A stretch of 64,000 nucleotides of DNA from Metallyticus violacea (lineage: Eukaryota; Arthropoda; Insecta; Mantodea; Metallyticidae), in assembly GCA_030762175.1 (NCBI GenBank), contig CM060834.1, positions 32,244,501 through 32,308,500 on the forward strand. Direction: 5' to 3'. Below, one piece after another: positions 11,011-20,884 of the stretch (within the stretch, counting starts at the first letter, position 1; each line of letters begins with the position of its first letter). The notes below the pieces were generated by a model. It did not search any database, had not been told where the DNA came from, and worked only from the letters and a program-made list of their open reading frames with translations. Both the position numbers and the translations under genes were made by a program.

Positions 11011-12053
11011 TACCGTATTAATGAATCTAATGAGCACCTTTTGGTCCAAATGTAATATTAAAAATTGTGGTACACATTAGATTTAATAGTATATTAGATT
11101 TGAATGCAAATCTGTTCCGTAGTTTACCAGTAACTTCTTCAAATTCATCATTTATTACTCATATGTCAAATTGCATTGCTGCAATTCTTGACTTTGCTGG
11201 CTTCATTGTTGGCCTATTATTGTATAGAGCATTTAATAGTAGGTCGTCACGAAATGGAGGGCAAACAGAGAATATCTTATGATGCTACTTTCAAGTGTAA
11301 AGTAATTCTTCATGCTGAAAAAATGATAACAGAAAGGCAGGAAGAGAATTCAATATAGCTGAGAGCAAAGTTTGCTTTTGGTAGCAACAGAAATTGGCAT
11401 TATTTGCATCTAGACCTATTAGTTTGATTTGATTTGATTTGATTTATGGACACTCTTTATCTCAGGTCATCAGCATCCCACTCAATTCAGGGCGTGAAAT
11501 GACAGACAAATTTTGCTCAGATGCCTCTTTTTTCAGGCTCGAGATTCTTTTTCGTGCAGTAAATGTACAATACGGGACCTACAGCTTTACTTCCCTTCCG
11601 AAGGAAGCCATACTTAGGATTCTTACACCCGAAAAAATCCATCAAACCTGGCCGGGTTTGAACTCGCAATCTTGGGAGAGCTAGTAGGAATAAATTTATT
11701 GGCCCATGCAAAGGAATATATCCTGACATTTAAGAAAAAGTTTTGCAATTTGTATATGAAAGGAGGAAGATCAAGCAACCTTGACTAGTGACACCATTAG
11801 AAATAACTTTTTCCTCTTTGAGCTATGCCAAATGTCCTGGCAACAGCTCCAATTATGGATTTTATCTTATGTGCTTCATAATGTAACAATAGTCCACTTA
11901 TAAAATTCTGTGTTCTGATAGTTTTATGAAGCAGATATGCTTATCTTTAGGATGCCGTATAACAATATGCCAACATTTATTTTTATGATTTTAAGTTTCA
12001 AATTTGGGGTAAGCATTACATTTGATGTCTCATTAGATTTGCATTACTAGGTA
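11011..12053 (+). mobile_element. pogo/Tigger-type DNA transposon remnant, copy 1
   Basis: Terminal inverted repeats: the left end reads TACCGTATTAATGAATCTAA, and the reverse complement of the right end reads TACCTAGTAATGCAAATCTA. The interior encodes remnants of a pogo-type transposase N-terminus: KQRISYDATFKCKVI (near 11256-11300), then a frameshifted GREFNIAES, then YPDI-EKVLQFVYERR (near 11715-11770), like the CENP-B-type second helix-turn-helix. The catalytic domain is absent. A SINE2 (11427-11683) splits it. Copy 2 is at 17226-17956. Confidence 0.75.
11427..11683 (-). mobile_element. SINE2 copy inserted in the pogo element
   Basis: Reverse complement of the SINE2 body: B-box region GGTTTGAACTCGC near 11656, CCTTCCGAAGGAAG, GACAAATTTTGCTCAGA, GGTCATCAGCATCCCA. 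The tail is TTTGATTTGATTTGATT, the complement of an AAATC-type repeat. Same family at 20590, 53855 and 59965. Confidence 0.88.
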
Positions 12054-12600
12054 CATCTTGATTAATTCTGTATGTAAGAATTTTATTGTATAGTTGAACT
12101 GTTTATTATGTAGTGTTAGATAATCACATCCTATATCAAATATGATGATCAATGGGATACACAAACTACTACCACTACTAATACCACTACATATTATCAA
12201 GAAATAGTATGGCAAAAACATTTTGGGAGACTGTTTGTTCCAAGTTTGGGGATATTTATAAGACTTTATGGTCCAGGATAAATGTGAAAAAAAACTATAA
12301 ATTTCTTTAAGATATTTAAGACAGAAATGAAGAGAGACCAACTATGAAAAATACAAAATAAATTTAATAACAATAATAATTTAACAAATTACAGAGTCTT
12401 AGGAGGCCCATTAAAACTGGCCCTGGCCATTTCTTCAATTAGACAACCATCTTACAAACTACATATAAAGATTATACACAAGATCAATTTTCTGTATACC
12501 TACAAGAAAACATGTAATTATCATTCTTTTTTTTTTAACTGTCTATATCCATTTTTTTTTTACTTGGAATAAGTATAAACCTATGATCTTATAATTTTTT
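12054..12600. other. Gld2 intron 4, unassigned
   Basis: No gene or element recognised. A 102-codon minus-strand frame at 12033-12341 is AT-rich with no domain and no codon signature. Poly-T runs lie near 12530-12560. Confidence 0.5.
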
Positions 12601-12604
12601 CCCA

Positions 12605-13065
12605 CAAAGATAAGCTTTAGAGTAATTGTTCTATTCATTTTAAGAAATTTTTACCCACACTTTCTCTTCTCTATACCTCAGTTTCTATACATTCGAACAC
12701 TATGTGTTTTGCATTTTCTCTTTCCCTCCATTTGCCTTGCATATACCCATTTCTTTGATTTTTTAACTTCCAAATCCCAATTTTTAACAATGCCATCAAT
12801 CCGCTCTCTTCCTTTTTTACTTTGTTATCTATATACCTTTCTCTTTCCTAGCTGTTTTTTATTGGGACAAAGTACACTTGTGACCTCTTCTCTGTTAGTT
12901 CACTAAATAGTTTTTGTTATCTCCATATTTTCAAATTTTGTTCTAATATTCCTCCAGAAAGCTTTAATGTTGGTTTCTTTCTTTCTCCATATTTCTCCAA
13001 AGCCATTATTTTTCCAAATCTTAGATCACTTGCCCAAGTTTTGTTTAGTAAGCCCTTTTCTTGAT
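12605..13065 (-). mobile_element. LINE C-terminal fragment (zinc-knuckle family), copy 1
   Basis: The minus strand from about 12860 down to 12660 reads EESGLMALLKIGIWKLKNQR, then AKHIVFECIETE. This matches the C-terminal block (RGREG-AW--GIW-L.. followed by C-x2-C..H..C) of a LINE family with further tails at 13740-14580, 15436-15930, 20885-22290 and 22370-22960. The first Cys pair is not seen and the frame is broken. Confidence 0.6.
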
Positions 13066-13735
13066 GAATAAATTTGTTTTTCTTATTAAAGCAATAATTA
13101 GATTTTTTTAAATACTGAATTCTTAATACTTACTATTTTTAATTTTCTACAAACTTATTTTTCACGATGTATATAACCAATGTTATAAAACTACATCAAA
13201 TTATCTGTGTGTTAGCAAGCTGTTCATAATTTTATTAATTATTTCGTATAGTTCTAATGGATGCCATTAACATGATTAAGTGCCCAGTGCTTGTCTTCCA
13301 CAATCAATGTCCAATTTCAGCAGTCTGGCATGAATTTTTTTGTTACAGACAGTTTTTCTCTTATATTTTTAGTTTCATTTTCCCTGAATTTCAATTGCTT
13401 CATCATTATCCCCATTATCTTAATGCACGTAGTCCACCAAAATATGTAGCATATGAAAACAAATTTTGCAATTACCATTCTTTCTAATCTAAATGAATGA
13501 ATGAATTTATTTGTTCCAATTTCTAATTTAAATGCAGATATAATGCTTTTTTAATATATAAATAGAACCAATTTCATGCAATTTTCACAAACAAGTAAAC
13601 ATGTTAAAATCAAAGTAAATAATTTATACTTCTATATTCTCAATATATGTAAACTTACTACTATTACAACATTTAAATCTACCACTTAATCACCCTGACT
13701 TTATGGAGTTGCATTCCTTCTTACCTTATTATAAT
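13066..13735. other. Gld2 intron 4, unassigned
   Basis: AT-rich. A 76-codon plus-strand frame at 13257-13487 has no recognised domain. Confidence 0.5.
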
Positions 13736-13739
13736 TAAC

Positions 13740-14580
13740 ACCAGGTTGAGTATGTAATAGGGATATATATTCACTCCTAAATAGCGCAATTGTCAACAAT
13801 GTTGTTCCCATTTGTCTTGCCCACTTTCCGTAACCATTTTTGTCTCATCTTGCCTATGTATTTCCCAAGTTTCTTAATATTTTCATCTGATTTTAGATTT
13901 CAAATTCTTCTGCCTCTTATTTCATTTGGTAAGTTTTTCCACTTTTGTAATAGAAACTGTTTCCTCCAAAACTTGGCTTGTTTACATTCTAATATACAAT
14001 GCCATTGGTTTTTCACACATAGGACATATCCCATTAATATATCCATTTATCCCACTTAGCCAGTCCTTCCCTTCCTGCATTATCACAGGTTTCAATACAT
14101 TTTTTTCTTCCCCACACATATTTTAGTATTCCATATTATTTTAGAGATTTTTTGACATTAAGACCAGCCCTATTTCCTGTTTTTCAATATCCACAATTCT
14201 TGTTTTTATCTCTTTCCAAAATCCATTTCCCATTCTTTCCCCCTCATACTATATTGATCCCACATTCACTTCTTGTTGAATATTTTGGATTTAATATCCA
14301 AGTTTCTCTCCCTTTAATTTTTTCTTGTGCTACCAAACGCTGGTTGATATTTTTCTGTTCTAGTCTCCCTATTCTACATCAATATTTCAGTAATCTTTCT
14401 ATGACCTTGCTTTTATATCCCAATCTTCCTAGTTCAATTAGAGCAACATCGTTAGGTGAAGATCTAGTAAGCCTAGGACACTTCTACAATATAGAGTCTA
14501 TTTATCACATTTATCGCTTTCCTTCCTCCATCTGGCTCAGGAATTTCTATTCCATTCATCATTCTGCTCTCTACTATTGA
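13740..14580 (-). mobile_element. LINE C-terminal fragment (zinc-knuckle family), copy 2
   Basis: Minus-strand tail of the zinc-knuckle LINE: fragments read ICPMCEKP, HCILECKQAKFWRKQ and IKKLGKYIGKMRQKW, the last matching KMIGKYLGKVREKWI at 22.75 kb. An apparent 142-codon plus-strand frame at 14152-14580 is the complement of this decayed coding sequence. It ends about 165 nt from the exon 4 donor. Confidence 0.75.
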
Positions 14581-14743
14581 ACCATATATTGTCTCTAACT
14601 ATTTTACTTTAATATTTTATTCTTTCTAATATACATAGACTTTAAAATACTCAAAGAGCTCCTAAATGAACATTTTATGAATTAGTTTTATGTATACATG
14701 ATGGAAAAAACATTGGTGTATTTTAAACTTAATCTGTTATTAC

Positions 14744-15028
14744 CTTATCCCAGTCGGAACCATTCAGCAGCTGAGGAGGAGTACCTGTAACTTGCACAAG
14801 ATGTGCACGTGACAAGAACCTATCTGGTGCAATTGTATACGGAGGACCCAGGCCGCTGGAAAATCCTACGAGTGTACCATTCAAGCGGCGCCCTCCACGT
14901 GGATGGCGCTGTAAATGTGGTGGAATTGCTGCCAGTGGGGGAGAATGCCTGCCAGAATGATACCTCCTCTTTGTCTGGTAAGGACTTTCACTGCGTACCA
15001 ACCCATGCTGCATATTCTGTTGCTGCTG
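14744..15028 (-). CDS. Gld2: Gld2 exon 4: N-terminal disordered region
   Basis: A 285-nt exon, exactly 95 codons, about residues 247-341. It opens with a short Q run (QQQQN), then a basic, Pro/Gly/Arg-rich stretch, and ends ..LLNGSDWDK, just before the conserved helix in exon 5. The acceptor is TTTTTGTTAG before CAGCAGCAA at 15028; the donor is AAG|GTAATA at 14744/14743. Both ends are phase 0, so skipping it would keep the frame and it contains no in-frame stop. The sequence is richer in CpG and GC than its surroundings, as expected of an exon under selection. Assignment to Gld2 rests on phase-perfect linkage to exon 5, since disordered N-termini diverge between insects. Inverted LINE fragments flank it on both sides. 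Confidence 0.87.
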
Positions 15029-15435
15029 CTAACAAAAATACAACAATTATGCACTGCAACTTTCTACAAGCCAACATAACTGTGAAAAACTAGCAGCTTT
15101 ACTGCCTGATAATAAAAATCTATTTTCTACAGAGGGCCGCTATAAAATTTTGAGGTATAATCAAAGGTGACCCATAAACACTATTAACCCACTAAGGTCA
15201 ACCAGCAAGTTTAAAGTCAAAGATGTTGTAACCATTGAGCCAACACTGATTCCTTTGCATATACAGCAGAGCAAAGCACATATCTGTGAATCAAGTTCAT
15301 GTAGTGCTATCAAGTTACTCTTTCCATACATTAATTACTATATTCTACTTCCTAAAAGTTGACAATGACTCAAAATCATCAACAAGACATTAGGTACAAA
15401 ATTGTGACTGCCTAAGTTTTCATAACATAACTATG
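15029..15435. other. Gld2 intron 3 next to exon 4, nothing recognised
   Basis: Intron sequence holding the exon 4 acceptor tract at its left edge. No other feature is recognised. Confidence 0.6.
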
Positions 15436-15930
15436 TTAAACTAAATCCAAAATATTATACAAGAAATAGGTAAGGGGAATATGGTATAAGGGGGAAAGAA
15501 TGGAAAAATATTTTTGAAAGAGATAAAAACAAGAATTTAGGATATTGAAAAAACAGGAAATATGGGCTAGTCTTAATGTCAAAAAATCTCTGAAATTATA
15601 TAGAACACTAAAAATTATTGGGGAAGAGAAAGATATATTGAAACCTGCAATAAGGCAGGAAGGGAAGGACTGATATGGTTTAAAACAGGAGTAATACATT
15701 TCAGTGGAATAAAAATGGATATATACAGGGGAAATGTCCAATGTATGAAAAACCAGATTGGCACTGTATTTTAGAATGTAGGCAAACCAAGTTTTGGATG
15801 AAATAACAAAAACTTACCAAATGGAATAACAAGCAAAATAATTTTAAATCTAAAATTAGACAAACATATAAAAGAAATTATTTTGTATTGGGGATTTTCA
15901 CAGTGAAATATATTATAATATGACAAATTA
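15436..15930 (+). mobile_element. LINE C-terminal fragment (zinc-knuckle family), copy 3
   Basis: Plus-strand copy of the same LINE tail, in inverted orientation to copy 2. The segment from about 15500 to 15790 aligns closely by eye with the reverse complement of 14240-13960, sharing GAGATAAAAACAAGAAT, CTTAATGTCAAAAAATCTCT and GGCAGGAAGGGAAGGAC-type blocks. Frames are broken. Confidence 0.78.
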
Positions 15931-15934
15931 TTGT

Positions 15935-16905
15935 TGCGAAATCACTCAAATTTCACTAATTTTGTTCCACTTGGATATGTTTCAAAGGCGATTCTCAGTT
16001 CCATCTCCATCTTCAGCTTGGTCCCCCTGGCACTTCCCAGTGTGGTATTAAGATGTTGCTCTGTGACTTTAACGAATTTATTGATGAGGTAGCTGTTGTT
16101 TGGGAGATTGAAGTTAAACAAAAATTCTTTGTTTTTATTTATAAATATATTTTCCCATACTGTTAATTCTATGGGTTTTTGAAGAGCTTTTAGGTTTTGG
16201 TTCCTTTTGGAATTCATGTAATTTTTTTTTTTTGCCAAAAATGGTCTGCCACTGCTGATTTTTCTGTGTTTTATTTAACATTTCTCATGTGTTCCTTAAA
16301 ACGTATGATATTTCTTTTGTTTTGCCTATGTATTTCATGTCACAATCTTTGCAACCAATTTCATAAATGCCTGCCTGATTGCTTTCCTCATGGAATTTTG
16401 TCTTTTGTGTTGGTGTTTAAGTGGGAATTTATTTACTGGGGCCAAAATGATGTTTGCCTCTCTAAAAATCTTCTGGAATTTTTGGTGCGCCCATAGGTGG
16501 AATGTGAATTTTTATATATATATATATATGATCTCCTTTGTATCCTTTTAGTGTGGTGACGTCCTTTATTTGTTTTTTTTTTTTCTTTCTGAATTTCTCT
16601 ATATTCTTGTTGACAAGATCTATTGTGTAGCCATTTTTCTGTTATATGTCTATGATTTTTTAGTACTCCAATTTGTATTCTGTCTTGGTTATTGGCAAGT
16701 TTGTTAATCTGAATATGAGGCTGTTGATTATGCTAGTTTATGTTGTTTTGGATTGTGGCTGTTATTTTTTATATAATTATCTGTATGGGTATCTTTTCTG
16801 TATATGCCAAATTCCAGTTTATTGTCATTTCTTATAATTTTTATATCCAAGAAAGGAAGAACTTTATTGTTTCCTAATTCTATAGTAAATTTAAAATTGA
16901 GATTG
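15935..16905 (-). mobile_element. Penelope-like element family C, minus, RT-to-3' end
   Basis: Minus strand, from high to low coordinates: the palm end LPFLDIKIIRNDNKLEFGIY with RKDTHTDNYIKNNS (about 16860-16720), a broken GIY-YIG region (EIGCKDCDMKYIGKTKE, about 16370-16310), and a C-terminal frame at 16238-15942 with LKALQKPIELTVWENIF and FNFNLPNNSYLINKF. The 3' end shows CCTTTGAAACATATCC and AATTTGAGTGATTT near 15945. Frames are interrupted. A TA repeat lies at 16513-16529. Confidence 0.85.
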
Positions 16906-16995
16906 TAACATACACGCCACTAAAATTCAATAAAATGGAAGACTAGTTTCCGGAGCTATTGCTCCTATCAAACGACTCAAGTTTTTAAAATGTAA
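16905..16995 (-). mobile_element. Penelope-like 3'-terminal fragment of another family
   Basis: The minus strand reads TTTGATAGGAGCAATAGCTC, then CGGAAACTAGTCTTCC: a degenerate CTGATGA, stem II GGAGC/GCTCC, GAAA and GTC. This matches the tail layout of the other Penelope families here but differs in sequence from family C. Confidence 0.5.
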
Positions 16996-17225
16996 AAATA
17001 TGCCAGAATCTAAAAATATTAAGATTTCAGAATATAATCTTGTGCAATACAGTGTAAGGTATAATATTTTTAAAAGTTGTATTCATGCTAAAGGTGGACA
17101 AAGTGCACTGTATAAAGATGCTGTAGAAACTAAAGGGTTTTCTAAGCAAAGGTCCTGAAAGTATTGAAGCTATAAAATTATCTACAATGATCCCTACACA
17201 AGTCCTAGAGATGTCAGATAATAAA

Positions 17226-17956
17226 TACTGTATTTAAGCAAATCTAATGCACCCCCAAATTTGAAACTTAAAATCAAAAAATGTGCAAGAAGCTTTTAGC
17301 ATGTTGTTGTACAGCATCTTATAGATAAGCATGTCCAATTCATGAAATGATCCACTCATCCATAGCTAGCTTAAACTCTTGTTTCGGTATACCATGAACT
17401 TCAGCCTTCTCTTTTGCTTTATTTCTTAAGGTGTCACTAGTCACAGGCTGTCCATCCTTCCTCTTTTCTTGCACAAATTCCAAAACTTTTTCTTCAATGT
17501 CAGGATGTTTTTCTTTGCCAGGATAAGTTAATTTCTTCCTATTAACTTTAGTTGCAAATAAACCCAATTTCTGTTGCTGCTACAAGCAAACTTTCCTACA
17601 TTGAACTCCTTTCCTGCCTTTCTGTTACCATTTTTTTTAGCCTAAAGAATTACTCTACACTTGAAAGTAGGATCATAAGATGTTCTTCTGTTTGCTCTCC
17701 ATTTCATGACTACCCAATATTCAAATGCTCTATACAATAATAGGCAAACAATAAATGTAACTAAGTTGAGAACTGCAGCACTGCATTATGACATAATAAA
17801 TAATAAATTTGAGTAAAGTTACCAGCAAACTACAAAACTAAATGGATTTGCAATTTTGCATTCAAATTTAATATGCCATTGAATCTATTGCACACTACAC
17901 TTTTGAATACTACATTTGGACAAAAAAGTGCACATTAGATTTTCATGAATATGGTA
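17226..17956 (-). mobile_element. pogo/Tigger-type DNA transposon remnant, copy 2
   Basis: Terminal inverted repeats: the left end reads TACTGTATTTAAGCAAATCT, and the reverse complement of the right end reads TACCATATTCATGAAAATCT. The minus frame 17567-17340 encodes YPGKEKHPDIEEKVLEFVQ and EKRKDGQPVTSDTLRNKAKE, a CENP-B-type DNA-binding helix-turn-helix of pogo-like transposases. The preceding SYD-TFKCRVI block near 17690 is frameshifted. No DDE domain fits in 731 bp, so this is an internally deleted non-autonomous copy. Confidence 0.8.
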
Positions 17957-17959
17957 CAT

Positions 17960-18235
17960 TTTATCAGACCACAGTTAGTAATCTTACTAAATTAAAAAGA
18001 CACATTAATATGGTTAAAACTTTTTTCCTGAAAAACTGTATCTTACATTTCTCTACTTATAAAATGGTCCATATGTTAAAATCTTCACACAGTTTTGTAA
18101 AAAATTTACTGGTGGTTCGTAAATACTTGTCTAAGAAATGTTTTGGCTAAATAATTGATAAATTAATAATTTCATGGTGATTCTTTCAGTAAATCTCCTG
18201 GAAAACATTAATACCTTATAAATACAAAAATGTTG
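17960..18235. other. Gld2 intron 3, unassigned
   Basis: AT-rich, nothing recognised. Confidence 0.5.
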
Positions 18236-18239
18236 ATAA

Positions 18240-18470
18240 GGGATCATCAAAGTTCACTAATTTTTACCAAATTACTGGATATATTTTGAAGGTGTTGCCT
18301 TCAACATCAGTGTAAATTCACTCTTAGTTTCCCATATGGAGTGTAGACGTTTCTGTAGACCTGATGAATTTGGAAGTGAGTTATTGTTATTTGGAAGATG
18401 GAATAAGTTGGTAAAAATTAGTAACATTTGAGTAGTCCGTTATCAAAATTTTTTAATTATTTTTATATTT
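18240..18470 (-). mobile_element. Penelope-like 3' fragment, family C-like
   Basis: A minus-strand tail resembling family C: the plus strand reads TTCACTAATTTTTACCAAAT, then TATATTTTGAAGGTGTTGCC and a Leu/Asn-coding block matching the end of the C-terminal frame at 15.94-16.24 kb (AGTGAGTTATTGTTATTTGG). Confidence 0.6.
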
Positions 18471-18925
18471 CACTTTGAGAATTCCTACCATTCAATATTA
18501 ATATCTGTTTCCTATGTACAACTATGAAACATGTAATAAGTGTTTAAACATTAAGAAAGGGGAAAAGCCTGGCAATAGAGAGTGATGAGGTGTGACTTGG
18601 AGCTTGCTGATAGTGGTGCACTGCACTATCCAGACAGCAACTCATTCTGTTCTTTCCTCTATTCCCTTGCATTTCATTAACAATTGTAATCATCAACAAT
18701 GAAAGTGATATTAGACATACTTGTTTACTTATAGGCTAATATGAGGTAAAGAAACCACACTTAATATGTAGCAGATGAGATTTTATTCATTCTTTGCATC
18801 ATATCTCTGGCGTGAACATATTCATCACTTGCAGTTACTAGCAAATAGATACATTTAAGCAATGTCTTACAGCCTTTGTGAGAAAATTTTATTGCATCAA
18901 TAAAGCAAGCAATTGTATTTTTAAT
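18471..18925. other. Gld2 intron 3, unassigned
   Basis: Nothing recognised. Confidence 0.5.
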
Positions 18926-18929
18926 ATTA

Positions 18930-19200
18930 ATTCAATTTGGAATCAAACACAGTGAAACACTCTCTTCTGAGTCAAAATATTTAAAACATTCTTTATGGTT
19001 TCACTTACATGAGATTTACCCGGGATATGTTTCATGGAACAATTTTCTACATTCCCAGGTGTTAAACCACTATTGGATTATTTGTAGAAGTTGGGTAGGT
19101 AGGTATCTGGGTTACCTCTGGTGGTTTTGTGATAGCCTTGAATAAAGAGCTGTCTGCTTCCGGGATGTTGAAATTCATAAGTTTTTGCTGATATTTTTTT
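18930..19200 (-). mobile_element. Penelope-like family A, 3' fragment, minus
   Basis: Reverse complement of the family A tail: TTTGGAATCAAACACAGTGA, TTCTTTATGGTTTCACTTAC, GTAGGTAGGTATCTGGGTTA and GAATAAAGAGCTGTCTGCTT all occur in order. No coding part remains. Confidence 0.8.
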
Positions 19201-20026
19201 ATATAAATCCTTTCCTAATATTAATATTTAATTTAGGTAAAAATTTTCACTTTCTTTTTTTTCCCCCTTTTCTTGAAATATATTTAAAATATATTAAAAA
19301 ATTAATATTTCTAAAATATTGAAGTTATGCCTTTGCAAATTTGCATGTACTGTGTAAAATAGTTGGTTAAATGTTTTGATAAAATTAGAAATGTACAGCT
19401 CTAAAATTGTAGATTGTCAGTTTTTCACAAATGTTGTCTTAAGAGACAGAAAGCATTGCTGTGAGATGGAAATGTAAAAATATAAAACCCTTTTGAAAAC
19501 AATTATAAATAAAAATAAAACTGCAGCTATAGGGACATTGAGATGGTTTAGAAGAATAGTTCCCATAGAACTTTCTCTTTCCTCTTATGAGTATTTAAGA
19601 GTAAGGAAAATTTATTCTTAATGAGCATCGCAAAATCTCTCCAAAGGACAGAAGAGGTCAGAGATGAAAGATGGTGGGCAATTCTGGAAACTAAGCACCA
19701 GTCTATGGTTTAATGCCATCTCAGATAAGCAGTCCATGAAAAGGAACTGAGCCAAGTTGGAGAATGAGTGATGTCTGCTTCCAAAACAGGCTCCAGCTTT
19801 TGCAACAATGTATAAGAAATACTGAAGAATACCCTGAATAATGTTATAAGTATGCTCATTTTTATATTGTTTATATTGCATATCTGAAAATTTTCTAGAC
19901 ATTTCCTTACAAGATTTAAGTTGAAAGCAGTTGCTAAAAGAATATTTTTTCTACAAACAGTTAGTTCAGCCTTATATTACAGTTTTAACAATAAAAGGAT
20001 GTTATTCCAGAAAAATGGGTGCTTAC
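19201..20026. other. Gld2 intron 3, unassigned
   Basis: AT-rich. A minus-strand frame at 19618-19902 (94 codons) has no recognised domain, no acceptor/donor in phase with the neighbouring exons, and is not called. Confidence 0.5.
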
Positions 20027-20177
20027 ATAGTATTGGAGATTATGAAGTGCTTGCATGGACTGCTGACTTGAATGTTGCTGATGATAATACTGCTGCTGAT
20101 GATGCTGTGCATGGTGCTGGTGATGTGTCCCACCTATTCCATTTTGCCCTTGGGTGCCGTACACCTCATGAAGACGT
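20027..20177 (-). CDS. Gld2: Gld2 exon 3: His/Gln-rich segment
   Basis: A 151-nt exon: one base completing the last codon of exon 2, then 50 codons (about 197-246), starting RLHEVYGTQ and running into a His/Gln-rich stretch (HHQHHAQHHQQQYYHQQH). Such stretches are usually disordered and may support RNP assembly; that role is inferred. The acceptor is GTATGTCATAG before ACGTCTTC; the donor is TAT|GTAAGC at 20027/20026. It enters after two bases of a codon and leaves in phase 0, so skipping it would break the frame and it should be constitutive. The plus strand shows a GCTGATGAT-type imperfect repeat that is simply the complement of these codons. Confidence 0.86.
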
Positions 20178-20585
20178 CTATGACATACAATATATTTATT
20201 TATTTCCTGTACATCAAGTGCAATTGTAACAGTAATGCCCATCATCCTTCCCTATTATGTACCTGAGTGCTATGCACCTCATGCAGATGCCTATGAAATA
20301 TAAGTTCAAATGTATTAAGCTTTAATTTTCAACAATATCAAAAGGAAATCAAAAATATTGCTGAACATAGTAAATGTTGTATTACACTGAGAATAGAACA
20401 TCAAACAAGACATTTTTTGATCTTAAGCAACAATCTCGTATTGAATTCTACAATATATTTGTATTCTTACATGTGGTATATGGTAGGTTTACAGCAAGTT
20501 AACATCCACAAGCCAATAATAAACAAGCTGGAAATCCAGGTTTACTTTATGCAATTGATTTAATGCCAGCATCTATTTCAGATTT
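20178..20585. other. Gld2 intron 2 beside exon 3, nothing recognised
   Basis: Nothing is recognised except a short repeat of the sequence around the exon 3 acceptor: CTATGCACCTCATGCAGATG at 20271 resembles the complement of the exon start (TACACCTCATGAAGACG), possibly a small duplication. Confidence 0.4.
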
Positions 20586-20589
20586 TTTT

Positions 20590-20845
20590 TTTTTGATTTA
20601 TTTATTTATGGACGCTCTTTAACATCTCAGGTCATCAGCATCCCATTCAATTCAGGGCATGAAATGGCTGACAAATTTTGCTCAGAGGCCTCTCTTTCAG
20701 GCTTGAGGTTCTTTTCCGTAAATGTACGAGGCAGGACCCATGGCTTTACTTACTTCCGAAGGAAGTCATACTTAGGATTTTTATGCCCAAAAAAATCCAT
20801 CGGTCCTGGCCGGGTTTGAACCCCATTCTTGGATGTAGGAATCTA
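20590..20845 (-). mobile_element. SINE2 copy
   Basis: Reverse complement of the SINE2 body: TTATGGACGCTCTTTAAC, GGTCATCAGCATCCCATTCA, GACAAATTTTGCTCAGAGG, GAAGTCATACTTAGGATT and GGCCGGGTTTGAACC (complement of the B-box). The tail (poly-T and TTTATTTATTTA) is at the low-coordinate end. Confidence 0.88.
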
Positions 20846-20884
20846 TTTCAGTGATAGGATTAAGATGTGTTATTAGAAATTATG

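Noticed and set aside
14152..14580. 142-codon plus-strand open frame
   Set aside because: It is the complement of a decayed minus-strand LINE tail and has no domain.
19618..19902. 94-codon minus frame as an extra Gld2 exon
   Set aside because: No acceptor/donor pair in phase; exons 3 and 4 already join cleanly across it.
19921..20266. Plus-strand frames with Ala/Asp/Asn repeats
   Set aside because: Complement of Gld2 exon 3, whose splice sites and phases fit the minus strand.
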